DNA of 64,000 nt, from assembly GCF_000428925.1 (NCBI RefSeq), contig NZ_AUAW01000001.1, forward strand, positions 248,001 through 312,000, written 5' to 3'. Positions 25,961 through 34,360 of this stretch are shown here, one piece after another. Under the pieces are notes generated by a model that saw nothing but the letters and a program-made list of their open reading frames with translations, did no database searches and was not told the origin of the DNA. Position 1 is the first letter of the stretch. Every line of letters starts with the position of its first letter. A program made the translations under genes and the position numbers. The DNA is from Furfurilactobacillus rossiae DSM 15814. GTDB taxonomy: Bacteria > Bacillota > Bacilli > Lactobacillales > Lactobacillaceae.

Positions 25961-28207
25961 ATGGATAAAAAGGTTTTGGCTGTGCTTGATCAACTCACAC
26001 TTGAACAAAAGGCCGCACTGGTAAGCGGAAAAAACATGTGGTTTACTGCCGCCGTAGACGCGGCTAACATCAGCGCCATCATGATGACTGATGGCCCAGC
26101 TGGTTTGCGTAAACAAATACCCAAGGAAGGCGAAACGCTTAGTGTTAACGCGAGCGTCAAGGCAATTTCCTATCCTTCGGCAGCACTCGTCGCTAGCACT
26201 TTTGATCGCTCGTTGGCACGTGATTTAGGTCAACATTTAGGTGAAGAAGCTCAAGCTGAAAACATTAGCTTACTTTTGGGACCAGGTGTAAACATCAAAC
26301 GTTCGCCACTCGGGGGCCGTAATTTTGAGTATTATTCAGAGGACCCACTCGTAGCCGGTGAAATTGGTACCGCTTATATCAATGGTTTGCATGATAAGGG
26401 TATTGGCGCTACCGTTAAACATTTTGCGGCCAATAATCGTGAAAACCACCGTTTCACTAATTCTTCTGATATGGATGAGCGCACACTTCGAGAAATTTAT
26501 TTAGCGCCGTTTGAACGCATCATCAAGCAAGCACACCCCGAAGCTGTAATGGCGTCATATAACAAAATCAATGGCGTCCTCAATGTCCAAAACGAGCGGT
26601 TGTTAACCGATATTTTACGTCAGGAATGGGGATTTACCGGTGTCGTCATGTCAGACTGGATGGCTGTAGCTGATCACGTTGCTTCCCTTCAAGCTGGTTT
26701 GGACCTTGAAATGCCTGGTAAAGGTGATGCCTCAACTAGTGAAATCGTCGATGCTGTTAAAGCTGGCACGATTACAGATGAACAACTAGATCTTTCAGCC
26801 GGTCGAGTGTTGGCCATGGTCGTTAGTTTGTTAGATAAAAAGTCTGCTCAGGTTCCGTATGATCGTGGGGAACACCATGAATTTGCAAGAAAGCTTGCTG
26901 ATGGCGGCATTGTGTTATTGCAGAACAAGGACCATGTATTGCCATTAAAGTCAGGCAAATCGGTTGCCTTTATAGGCGCAATGGCAGAACAACCGCGGTA
27001 TCAGGGCTCAGGCAGCTCACATGTCACGCCAGACCATGTTGTGTCAGCTCTAGAAGCAGCGAAGCAAGCAGACTTGGACGTTCAGTTTGCCTCCGGCTAC
27101 GAGTTATCAAAAACGGCGATTGATGAAGAGCGCGAAAAGCAAGCAATTGAGTTGGCACAACATGCTGATCAGGTTGTTGTCTTTGTAGGCTATCGTGACG
27201 ATGATGAATCAGAGGGCTTCGATAAAACGAACCTATCATTGCCAGAAAATCAAACGCATTTAATTCAATCGTTGGCACAACATGTTGCTCATGTTAGTGT
27301 TGTTCTCGCAAATGGCTCAGTAGTCGAAATGCCCTGGCGAGATCAGGTTGATGCGATCGTCGAAACTTACTTGGCTGGTGAAGCCGTTGGTGAAGCAACA
27401 ATTGATATCCTCACCGGTCACGTTAATCCAAGTGGAAAACTAGCGGAAACCTTTCCAGTTAAACTGGCTGATACACCAAGCTATGGCACATTTGATCAGA
27501 GTAACGAGCACGAGCACTACCACGAAGGCATTTTCGTAGGCTATCGCTATTATGATCTGCATCATCAAGCTGTTGCCTTTCCATTTGGCTTTGGCCTCAG
27601 TTACACCACGTTTGAATTTAGTGATTTAGTGATTGGTGATTGGCAGGAGGATAATCTGCAGGTTACCGCGACCGTTAAAAATACTGGTTCAGTTGACGGT
27701 TCTACAGTGCCGCAATTGTACATTAGTAACCTCGTCAGTCCGGTTGAGAAACCAGTTCGTGAACTAAGGCAGTTTGATAAAGTTGCGGTTGCTGCCGGCA
27801 AATCTAAAATGGTTACCTTCACCTTGCATGCTCGTGATTTCAGTTGGTTCGATGCTGACAACATGACTTGGCAGGCTGACAATGGTCTGTACGAAATTGC
27901 GGTTGGATCCTCTTCGCGTGATTTACCGCTAACCAAACAGTTAACCATCAAACACTTCGCTAGTCAGCCGCTTGTTGTCAACATGGATACGTACCTTAAC
28001 GTTCTCCTGGCAAACGAAACGACAAAATCTGTGTTAATGCAGATGTTTGGCGAACAGTTAGCACAATTTACTAACCAGGACGATGCTAGTGCTGCTGACC
28101 AACAGATGTTGTTTAATACGCCACTGCGAGCGTTAGTTGCTGGCGGCTTCCCCGTCGCGGCTGTTCAAGCCTTCATCGATCAAAGCAATGCGGCTTTGAA
28201 AAAATAA
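25961..28207 (+). CDS. Glycoside hydrolase family 3 beta-glucosidase
   Basis: The 748-residue cytoplasmic enzyme has the GH3 layout. The N-terminal barrel has MMTDGPAGLRKQ, LLLGPGVNIKRSPLGGRNFEYYSEDP, KHFAANNRENHR and the nucleophile Asp in GVVMSDWMAV (about residue 232). The second domain (about 330-540) includes GYRDDDESEG. A fibronectin III-like domain follows (FGLSYTTFEFSD, SPVEKPVRELRQFDK). No signal peptide is present. It probably splits aryl- or oligo-beta-glucosides imported by the MFS protein. GGAGG precedes the ATG. A terminator follows. Confidence 0.92.
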   Translation: MDKKVLAVLDQLTLEQKAALVSGKNMWFTAAVDAANISAIMMTDGPAGLRKQIPKEGETLSVNASVKAISYPSAALVASTFDRSLARDLGQHLGEEAQAENISLLLGPGVNIKRSPLGGRNFEYYSEDPLVAGEIGTAYINGLHDKGIGATVKHFAANNRENHRFTNSSDMDERTLREIYLAPFERIIKQAHPEAVMASYNKINGVLNVQNERLLTDILRQEWGFTGVVMSDWMAVADHVASLQAGLDLEMPGKGDASTSEIVDAVKAGTITDEQLDLSAGRVLAMVVSLLDKKSAQVPYDRGEHHEFARKLADGGIVLLQNKDHVLPLKSGKSVAFIGAMAEQPRYQGSGSSHVTPDHVVSALEAAKQADLDVQFASGYELSKTAIDEEREKQAIELAQHADQVVVFVGYRDDDESEGFDKTNLSLPENQTHLIQSLAQHVAHVSVVLANGSVVEMPWRDQVDAIVETYLAGEAVGEATIDILTGHVNPSGKLAETFPVKLADTPSYGTFDQSNEHEHYHEGIFVGYRYYDLHHQAVAFPFGFGLSYTTFEFSDLVIGDWQEDNLQVTATVKNTGSVDGSTVPQLYISNLVSPVEKPVRELRQFDKVAVAAGKSKMVTFTLHARDFSWFDADNMTWQADNGLYEIAVGSSSRDLPLTKQLTIKHFASQPLVVNMDTYLNVLLANETTKSVLMQMFGEQLAQFTNQDDASAADQQMLFNTPLRALVAGGFPVAAVQAFIDQSNAALKK

Positions 28208-28239
28208 ATCTTCAATCGCAATCAATAAACCCAAAAGTT

Positions 28240-28298
28240 AAAAGCGTCCAATTGATTTACTGTTATTTGAATCAAGTAAATTAATTGGATGCTTTTTT
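28240..28298. terminator. Terminator between GH3 and the response regulator gene
   Basis: A long imperfect hairpin runs from AAAAGCGTCCAATTGATTTACT (28240-28261, given here as two arms of one stem) to its partner at 28275-28298, and is followed by T residues on the + strand. Confidence 0.75.
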
Positions 28299-28323
28299 CT
28301 GTCCATTTTTGACTTTTGATTGT

Positions 28324-28929
28324 TCACAGCCACTTATTTGTCTTGGCGATATTAATAGCGTCTAGTCGATTATGCGCGCCCAATTTACTTAGAACGGCTG
28401 ACATATAATTACGAACGGTTCCAGGTGACAAGGAAACAATCCTAGCAATTTCCATCGTCGAAGCACCGTTTTGAGCAGCACTAAGAACTTCCAATTCTCG
28501 TTTAGTCAGAGGATTCTGCGAAGCAGTATACATGCCGTGGACCAACTCTGGCGCATAAATGATTTGACCAGCCATAATTTTGTGAATACTTTCCACTAAG
28601 TCATCACTAGGACTGTCTTTAAGCAAATAACCGGCTACATCAGCCGCCAATGCTCGTTTAAAATAAGCTGGCTGGGCAAACGTTGTTAAAATGAGCGATT
28701 TAGTGGCACTTTGATCATTCTTTAACTGATCTGCCACGTCTAAACCACTAAGTTTAGGCATTTCGATGTCAAGAATCGCGATATCAGGGTGTTTGAGGCG
28801 AATTTCATTTAGCGCAGTTTGACCATCCGCCGCTGAACCGACCACTGTTATGTCAGATTCAAGATTTAAGATGGTGGTTAACGCTGTATTCAACATACCT
28901 TGATCTTCTGCCAGATATAGATGAATCAT
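28324..28929 (-). CDS. NarL/DesR-type response regulator
   Basis: The 201-residue protein has a receiver domain with AEDQGMLN at the acidic pocket, phospho-acceptor Asp in IAILDIEMPK (about residue 54) and Lys in YLLKDS. The C-terminal LuxR-type helix-turn-helix is LTKRELEVLSAAQNGASTMEIARIVSLSPGTVRNYMSAVLSKLGA. The start overlaps the end of the kinase gene by four bases, so the pair is translationally coupled. It probably controls the ABC transporter genes in the same operon. Confidence 0.92.
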   Translation of the reverse strand: MIHLYLAEDQGMLNTALTTILNLESDITVVGSAADGQTALNEIRLKHPDIAILDIEMPKLSGLDVADQLKNDQSATKSLILTTFAQPAYFKRALAADVAGYLLKDSPSDDLVESIHKIMAGQIIYAPELVHGMYTASQNPLTKRELEVLSAAQNGASTMEIARIVSLSPGTVRNYMSAVLSKLGAHNRLDAINIAKTNKWL

Positions 28930-30074
28930 GATTGAAGCTCCTCTTCCTTATTTGTCTTAGGTTTGGGACAGGAAATGGTCAAGGTTGTCCCTTCAGATGA
29001 AGAAGCAACATCCAGGGTTCCGTTAATCGTTTCCATTCGTTTGATCATACCGCTTATACCTGAACTGTTTTCACGTGGTTTGTGGATGCCTTTTCCGTTA
29101 TCACGAATTGAAATTGTTAACAAATTTGCTCGCTGTCCAAACGTCAGCCAGCAATGATCAGCATGCGCGTGACGAATAATATTTGTGATTGCTTCTTGAA
29201 TAACAGCACCTAAAGTAATTTGTAATTGACGCGGCCAAGTATTACTAATTGATTCGTTAATAGTCAAAAGTGTAACATTGGCATCTTGCAAATTGCGATT
29301 TTGATTAATAATGACTTCAGCAATGTTCAACTGTCGCAAATCGTTGACGATTGAACGAACAAGTTGCAAGTTATCTCGTGAGGCATTTTCAACATCGTTA
29401 AGCTGTTCATCAACCTTTTCAGGCGCAACCTTGAGTAATTTTCTTGCCAATTCTGTCTTAATGGTGATCATTGAAAATGACTGCCCTAAAGTATCATGTA
29501 AATCCTGAGCAATTCGATTCCGCTCATTCTGTCGAATGAAGTTTTCCAAGCGTTCATTAGTTTGCTGGATTGCACGCGATTTGTCAGCAGTTCTCATCAC
29601 TGACATTGCTGCAATTGGTGAACCATAGGCAAACGCTAGCAGGACAAGTAAATCAAGCCGATCAGTGAGTTGAAAATGCGGCGTCACCGCGACAAGTTTC
29701 GTAACTGCAGCAATCACCGAAGCCGTGAAAGTGCCATAATAAGCCGTTAAATAGCGCCAACGAACTCGTTTCGTGAACGGTAAGGAACCAACTACCCACG
29801 CAATGAAAATGAATAGCGCCATGTAGTTTTCCACTAACATCATATACACGCACACAATTAATTGACCGGCGATTGACCATGGCAGTAATTTGGTGATTTC
29901 GTAGCTGTTTCGATAACACAAAAAGAAAATTGCTAGAAAAAATAACGTAAGTACCCGCCGAATGCCGGTCTCTGCGAAACCAATTGCAATTGGATAGCTT
30001 AGAAAAATCAACCAAAAATAAGGGTAAAACCCAAATCTAGATGGAAACAAAATATAACGCCGTAAAAAGGTCAT
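28926..30074 (-). CDS. DesK/NarL-type membrane sensor histidine kinase
   Basis: The 382-residue kinase has about five to six N-terminal membrane helices (to about residue 165), then the HisKA_3 motif RIAQDLHDTLGQSFSMI with the phospho-acceptor His, and an HATPase domain with VIQEAITNIIRHAHA (N box) and IRDNGKGI (G box). Membrane-embedded sensing of this kind is known from DesK and from regulators of ABC-type efflux pumps. AGGAG lies eight bases before the ATG at 30074, which overlaps the permease stop (ATGA). The longer frame from 30170 runs inside the permease gene and is rejected. Confidence 0.9.
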   Translation of the reverse strand: MTFLRRYILFPSRFGFYPYFWLIFLSYPIAIGFAETGIRRVLTLFFLAIFFLCYRNSYEITKLLPWSIAGQLIVCVYMMLVENYMALFIFIAWVVGSLPFTKRVRWRYLTAYYGTFTASVIAAVTKLVAVTPHFQLTDRLDLLVLLAFAYGSPIAAMSVMRTADKSRAIQQTNERLENFIRQNERNRIAQDLHDTLGQSFSMITIKTELARKLLKVAPEKVDEQLNDVENASRDNLQLVRSIVNDLRQLNIAEVIINQNRNLQDANVTLLTINESISNTWPRQLQITLGAVIQEAITNIIRHAHADHCWLTFGQRANLLTISIRDNGKGIHKPRENSSGISGMIKRMETINGTLDVASSSEGTTLTISCPKPKTNKEEELQS

Positions 30075-30826
30075 GCTTGAATACTCCTGTCGTTTTTGAC
30101 CCTCGATAACAGCCATATGATGGCTAGCAGTGCCACTGTCCAGCCTGCTAAAATAACGATGAAGAACCAACTAAAGTTCATTTGCTTAGTGACCACATTC
30201 AACAAAGAATTAACTGCATATGTGGGCATGAGCTTACCAATTTGTTGCATCCAATGTGGCAATAGCCCGATAGGCCACCACAGACCGCTGATAATTGCCA
30301 TTGGAAAGACAATCAGGTTGCATAAACTATTGACCGATGATGGTCTTCCTGATTTAGCAACAAGGACGCCAATCAGCATTAATGGTAACCCACCTAGCGC
30401 GGATAATCCGACTATTAAAAGTAGTGAACTTAGTGTCAAATGAACACCATTAATAATAGTCGCGATAGTAAGAATTACAGATGCCGATAGCATGTTCATC
30501 ACTGTCATCGTCAGCATCAGTCCTACATAATAATATAGTTGTTTTGCTGGTGTAATGGCCAATAAAGTTGGCATGTTTTCTTGGCGATCTTACGCTAAAA
30601 AAGCCGAAACTGAAAAAATCATGCTAATGAGAACACTGTAGGCAATCATGCTACCCATATAATTTAAGTTAAATTGTTGTTTTTCACTCGCACTTCCCTG
30701 AACAAGAATTTTGGTAAACAAAATATAAAAAAACGCTGGCATTGCGAGATTAAAAAGAAAAAATCTGGGATTACGAAGCAGTTCTCGTTTGATTGCGTAC
30801 TTAGTTTGCGTGCATAGCTGATTCAT
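30071..30826 (-). pseudogene. ABC-2 type permease interrupted by one in-frame stop codon
   Basis: The gene starts MNQLCTQTKYAIKRELLRNP and reads to MIFSVSAFLA, where a TAA occurs at 30590-30592. The same frame continues directly as DRQENMPTLLAITPAKQLYYY through five more membrane helices to the stop at 30071. A-x-DRQENMP matches the usual loop after the third segment of ABC-2 permeases, so a single nonsense change (for example from CAA or AAA) has split the protein. The gene overlaps the ATPase gene upstream and the kinase gene downstream. A 161-codon downstream ATG (30574) could restart, but would lack the first helices. Confidence 0.85.
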
Positions 30827-31715
30827 GATTGCGTCCTCCAGTTTGTGTTACATCAGTAAAAATTTCGTTTAACGAATTAGGCATTAACGATAAACGATGG
30901 ATTCTATCAAGAAAAGGTTGGCTTTCAAGTAGCCAGAGATCCCCATCGCTCAATTTTAAAGTGATTTTATCGCCGTGTTTTTTAGCCTCAAGAACCAACG
31001 GGGATGTTTTAAAGTAATTAACAGCTAATTCCGATTCAAATGTGGCTGTTGCCCCACTATATAAAGACGTCAGTGCATCTAATGGACCGTCAAACTTAAT
31101 TTTGCCGTGTTGTAGAATTAGTAGTCGCTCTGCAACAGCTTCGATTTCTTCCAAATAATGACTAGTCACGAAAATTGTCTTTCCTTGATGCCTGAGTTGC
31201 TCAATGCTCTGCCAAAATTGTGTCCTTGCAATACTGTCCAATCCAACGGTTGGCTCATCGAGGAAGATGACACGTGGATTACCGGCCAGTGCGATACCAA
31301 ATGCTAATTGCCGCCGCTGACCACCGGACAAAGCACTCATGTTATGGTGTCTGAACTCGCGTAACCCGGTTAATGTTAACAATTTTTTCAATGATAATGG
31401 ATGCGTATAAAAGCTTCGAACAAGCTGAAAACTTTCATCAACATGTAAATTTTTAATGCTTACATTTTCCTGAAGCATGGCCCCAATCTGATTACGGCAA
31501 ACGGTGGTTCCTGGATTCGTGCCAAAAACCTTAATCTGACCGGTGTCAGGCTTTTGAAGTCCCAAAATTAGGTTAATTAAGGTTGTTTTACCTGCACCAT
31601 TTTCTCCGACCAAACCAATGATTTCGCCTTCATCAACGCTTAAATTAACGTTACTAATTGCTGATAATTGTTTGAACTTTTTTGAAACATTCTTTAGTTC
31701 AATTATTGACGACAT
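30801..31715 (-). CDS. ABC-2 transporter ATP-binding protein
   Basis: The 304-residue ATPase has Walker A GLVGENGAGKTTLINLI, Q-loop GAMLQENV, signature ALSGGQRRQLAFGIAL, Walker B VIFLDEPTVGLD and H-loop TSHYLEEIEAVAERLLIL. It resembles ATPases of antibiotic/lantibiotic efflux systems linked to DesK-type kinases. GGTGA lies six bases before the ATG at 31715. It is the first gene of an operon with the permease, kinase and response regulator. With the permease broken, its partner is uncertain. Confidence 0.92.
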   Translation of the reverse strand: MSSIIELKNVSKKFKQLSAISNVNLSVDEGEIIGLVGENGAGKTTLINLILGLQKPDTGQIKVFGTNPGTTVCRNQIGAMLQENVSIKNLHVDESFQLVRSFYTHPLSLKKLLTLTGLREFRHHNMSALSGGQRRQLAFGIALAGNPRVIFLDEPTVGLDSIARTQFWQSIEQLRHQGKTIFVTSHYLEEIEAVAERLLILQHGKIKFDGPLDALTSLYSGATATFESELAVNYFKTSPLVLEAKKHGDKITLKLSDGDLWLLESQPFLDRIHRLSLMPNSLNEIFTDVTQTGGRNHESAMHAN

Positions 31716-31783
31716 ATTGCTCACCATCTCTTTTACTTGATGAGCTTAGTTTAGTTACTTCACAAGTCGAAAAATAGAAGTAC

Positions 31784-31812
31784 ATGTCACAACATTATAT
31801 GACAAATGTCAC
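31784..31812 (-). promoter_or_regulatory. Promoter with repeated ATGTCAC elements before the ABC/two-component operon
   Basis: On the minus strand a TATAAT hexamer (31794-31799) lies about 70 bases before the ATPase start. Two direct ATGTCAC copies (31784-31790 and 31806-31812, + strand sense) flank it 22 bases apart, close to two helical turns. The upstream copy forms the inverted repeat TGACA-tt-TGTCA. No good -35 is seen, which would fit activation by the response regulator. Operator assignment is inference. Confidence 0.4.
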
Positions 31813-31833
31813 TTCAACTGATGAAACCACAAA

Positions 31834-31874
31834 TAGCACCCCACCAATTAGTTAAACTAATCGGTGCGATGCTA
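31834..31874. terminator. Hairpin after the Ig-like repeat protein gene
   Basis: TAGCA/TGCTA and ACCAATTAGT/ACTAATCGGT pair around a three-base loop with a few mismatches. The T-rich tail is weak on the minus strand, so termination efficiency is uncertain. Confidence 0.55.
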
Positions 31875-31942
31875 ACTTTTGTTTTAAAATAACGCCTATC
31901 TAAAGCTTATAAACGATCAAATGACTCACTGCGCTGTGAAAC

Positions 31943-33160
31943 TTATTTGCGACCAAACAAACGAGCCCAAAAACCACGCGTTTTCTTTTCAGCTTCCTTG
32001 GCTGCATTATTAGCCACTCGTGAACCAGTCGTCATGTGTCGTAATCCGTGACGAACGCCAGCCGCCTGTGAGGTGGCGGATGTATTTTCACGGGCTGATT
32101 GACTCTGCATGTGAATCGTTAAATTATCTGCGCTACCCTGTGGTCGTAAAATTTCGGGCAGAACCTGTAAAGTTGGGTGCACCGTAGCCGTGGAACCATT
32201 AACTTCAAAGCTGAGCGTAACGTTGTACGTCCCTGGCAATTTATGATTGGCTGTTGGATCGTCATAACTCATGGCCGTCCAACGAGATCGATCACGATTA
32301 TACTGATCCTTCGCATCTGCCACGTAACGAGCGGGAATTGGGTCGCCATCACCAGCAACGATAATCTGATTATGAGCAGATAGTGAAAAGACATTTTCGT
32401 AGGCCGTTACAAAGACATTTTTGCCATGATCCGTGTAACGAACAGTAACCGGATACCGGCCAGCCTTCTGCCAGTTGACCTTTGACATATCCACAATTGC
32501 CTTTTCAATATCAATGGCGTTACCATCCGCATCATACAGATGTTGAACAAAACGGTCAGGATTAGTACGTGGACCATTCACATAGGTGGTCTGGTTGGCC
32601 GTGTTGACGTGAACCATATTTTCTAAAATATGGAGGACTTGATGCGCACCAGCTGTGACACCATTAACGGTATACGTCAGCATTAACCCGTAACTGTTGT
32701 CTGCCATAATGTTAGGCTCACCATCGTCAAATTTAATTTTGACATTCTGGGTCGCGTTAGCCATGTGACCTGGATCCACTAGTCGTTTTATAAAAGCAGT
32801 TTTGTCAGGTATTGGCTCGCCGGCATGAATAGTAATGTCACGGCCATCCAACGCAAAAATATGTAAATGTGCAGTCGCAGACACCGTTTTTCCAGGATTG
32901 GTATACTGCAAATTAATCCGGTAATCGGCCGGTTGGTCCCAGTTGACGTTGGTGAGATCAACTTGAACTTTTGCTGGATCAACGGCCTGACCTGTAGCGT
33001 CATAGACAGCCTTAACAAAACTTGTCTTACCGTAGTGAGGTCCACCTACATAGGTCGTTTGGTCTTGCGCAATGACAGTGGCCTGATTGGTAATCACACG
33101 TAACTGATTTTGTGCCTGTGAATCCCTTTGTTCAGTTGTTTTTCGATGTGGTTCAATCAT
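31943..33160 (-). CDS. Ig-like repeat protein without signal peptide or anchor
   Basis: The 405-residue protein is made of two tandem copies of a unit of about 155 residues (roughly 25-180 and 181-340), each with two bacterial Ig-like beta domains. The first half-unit holds DQTTYVGGP / NQTTYVNGP and VNWDQPADY / VNWQKAGRY. The second half-unit holds ITIHAGEPIPDK / IIVAGDGDPIPAR. Such domains normally belong to secreted or wall-anchored proteins, yet there is no signal peptide and no LPXTG. The C-terminus is a basic tail (KKTRGFWARLFGRK). AGGAG lies eight bases before the ATG at 33160. An upstream in-frame ATG (33199) adds only 13 residues with two Cys and no secretion signal. Function unknown. 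Confidence 0.75.
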   Translation of the reverse strand: MIEPHRKTTEQRDSQAQNQLRVITNQATVIAQDQTTYVGGPHYGKTSFVKAVYDATGQAVDPAKVQVDLTNVNWDQPADYRINLQYTNPGKTVSATAHLHIFALDGRDITIHAGEPIPDKTAFIKRLVDPGHMANATQNVKIKFDDGEPNIMADNSYGLMLTYTVNGVTAGAHQVLHILENMVHVNTANQTTYVNGPRTNPDRFVQHLYDADGNAIDIEKAIVDMSKVNWQKAGRYPVTVRYTDHGKNVFVTAYENVFSLSAHNQIIVAGDGDPIPARYVADAKDQYNRDRSRWTAMSYDDPTANHKLPGTYNVTLSFEVNGSTATVHPTLQVLPEILRPQGSADNLTIHMQSQSARENTSATSQAAGVRHGLRHMTTGSRVANNAAKEAEKKTRGFWARLFGRK

Positions 33161-33342
33161 GGGGCTCACTCCTAAACATTTATCGCAAACTGGAATCATT
33201 AAGATTTTCTAAAACTATTGTACTCAATAAAAACGGCGTTGAACAGCCCTATTAAAGCATTTATGTTTCTTTATCACAAAATTCACTAAAGGTGGTGATG
33301 TTAATGCGATATGGGGTTACTAGATAACTTGGCTGAAAGAAG

Positions 33343-33364
33343 TTAAAAAGGCACTAAATGCCCT
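33343..33364 (-). terminator. Short terminator after the GNAT gene
   Basis: On the minus strand AGGGCA and TGCCTT pair around TTTAG and are followed by T residues. The hairpin is short. Confidence 0.5.
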
Positions 33365-33369
33365 TAAAT

Positions 33370-33918
33370 TTAATCTTCATTCGCCCACTCATCTTCTAAC
33401 ATTGCATACTGAACAAAGCTACAAAATTGACCATTGATAATTTCCTGATCACGCATCGTTCCCTCTTGGTGAAGACCTAATCTTTCAGCAACGGCCTGGC
33501 TAGCCTTATTATTCACATCGGCGGTTAAGATGATTTTATGTAAATTGAATTCATCAAACCCAATTGTCAGTAAACGTTCGACGGACCGGGTCATAATACC
33601 TTGTCCTTGATACTGAGAACTTAGCCAATAGCCGATCGACGCATGCCGGTTAACGTTATCAATCTCATGCAAATCTAAACTGCCAATCGGCTTGCCATCC
33701 ATGACGATTGTCAATGGCAACATTAGGTTGTCAGCAAAACGACCACGGGCATAATGAATAAAGTCTTGTTCGTCCTCAACAGATTGCATTTTATCTGCCC
33801 ACGTCATCCACTTTCTAAGTTCCTGGCGATCTTCCGCAATATAGGTGATTAAGTCCTCGGCATCTTCAGTGCTTAATAATTTCAAGGCCAAATGAGCATC
33901 AATTTGATGTGTAAACAT
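33370..33918 (-). CDS. RimJ/RimL-type GNAT acetyltransferase
   Basis: The 182-residue protein is a GNAT of the ribosomal-protein Ser acetyltransferase group. It shows ASIGYWLSSQYQGQGIMTRSVERLL (acetyl-CoA-binding motif A, about residues 92-117) and HKIILTADVNNKASQAVAERLGLHQEGTMRDQEI (motif B). The substrate may be an N-terminal amino group of a protein or a small molecule. It is divergent from the orphan binding-protein gene. Confidence 0.88.
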   Translation of the reverse strand: MFTHQIDAHLALKLLSTEDAEDLITYIAEDRQELRKWMTWADKMQSVEDEQDFIHYARGRFADNLMLPLTIVMDGKPIGSLDLHEIDNVNRHASIGYWLSSQYQGQGIMTRSVERLLTIGFDEFNLHKIILTADVNNKASQAVAERLGLHQEGTMRDQEIINGQFCSFVQYAMLEDEWANED

Positions 33919-34109
33919 GTTTATCCCCTCAATAAAAACATTTTATGGCTTTCAATTTACCATAAAAATACCTGTCAAATTAGCTTTTCTGATTATTTTA
34001 AATCGTTTTTAGAGAAAATTGTTTAGCAAACGTACTTGACAAGATTATCTTTAATTCTGTATCGTAGTTACCAGTTAAAAAAGACAGTTTAAGTGAAAGG
34101 AAGTGCGTC

Positions 34110-34154
34110 ATGAACCGTTGCGCACAACAACTCAATACTTGGCAAAGCTGGTAA
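34110..34154 (+). CDS. Possible 14-residue leader peptide
   Basis: AAAGGAAG stands seven bases before an ATG that reads MNRCAQQLNTWQSW and stops at 34152. Two of its last four codons are Trp, both at the end, and it also has a Cys. It lies 207 bases before the lipoprotein gene and directly before alternative hairpins, the arrangement expected for a ribosome-sensing attenuator. Nothing proves that it is translated. Confidence 0.4.
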   Translation: MNRCAQQLNTWQSW

Positions 34155-34177
34155 TCAGGTTGCGTAACCGCCGTTAA

Positions 34178-34323
34178 CACGGATGCAATCTGAGTGTGAT
34201 ACTCAAATTGTATCCGTGCCGGCTTATTCATTGATGTGCTTTAGACATCAAGTCTGCATGGGTATCAAACCGCGGACTTGGTGTTTTTTTGACCAAAGAC
34301 AGTCCGCGTGGGCTGTCTTTTTT
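34178..34323 (+). promoter_or_regulatory. Structured leader with mutually exclusive terminator and antiterminator
   Basis: The leader folds into a long hairpin (CACGGATGCAAT 34178-34189 with ATTGTATCCGTG 34207-34218) and a second one (TTGATGT with ACATCAA, 34231-34251). An 8-bp antiterminator-like stem follows (CGCGGACT 34271-34278 with AGTCCGCG 34301-34308). A terminator (AAAGACAG 34295-34302 with CTGTCTTT 34313-34320, then T run) shares bases 34301-34302 with it, so only one can form. GGGT and ACCGCG recall a T-box, but the T-box core, stem I motifs and the A1 helix are not seen. This looks like a transcription attenuator of unidentified class. Confidence 0.55.
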
Positions 34324-34360
34324 ACTGGGTTAATCAAAACTTTCATAGGGGAAGATATTC

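Noticed and set aside
30074-30170. Longer histidine kinase N-terminus
   Set aside because: It would lie inside the permease reading frame and has no membrane or signal features; the ATG at 30074 has AGGAG and the ATGA overlap typical of coupled genes.
34178-34323. Call of a canonical T-box riboswitch
   Set aside because: GGGT and ACCGCG occur, but five extra bases interrupt the T-box sequence and I see no stem I specifier motifs or A1 helix, so only a generic attenuator is claimed.
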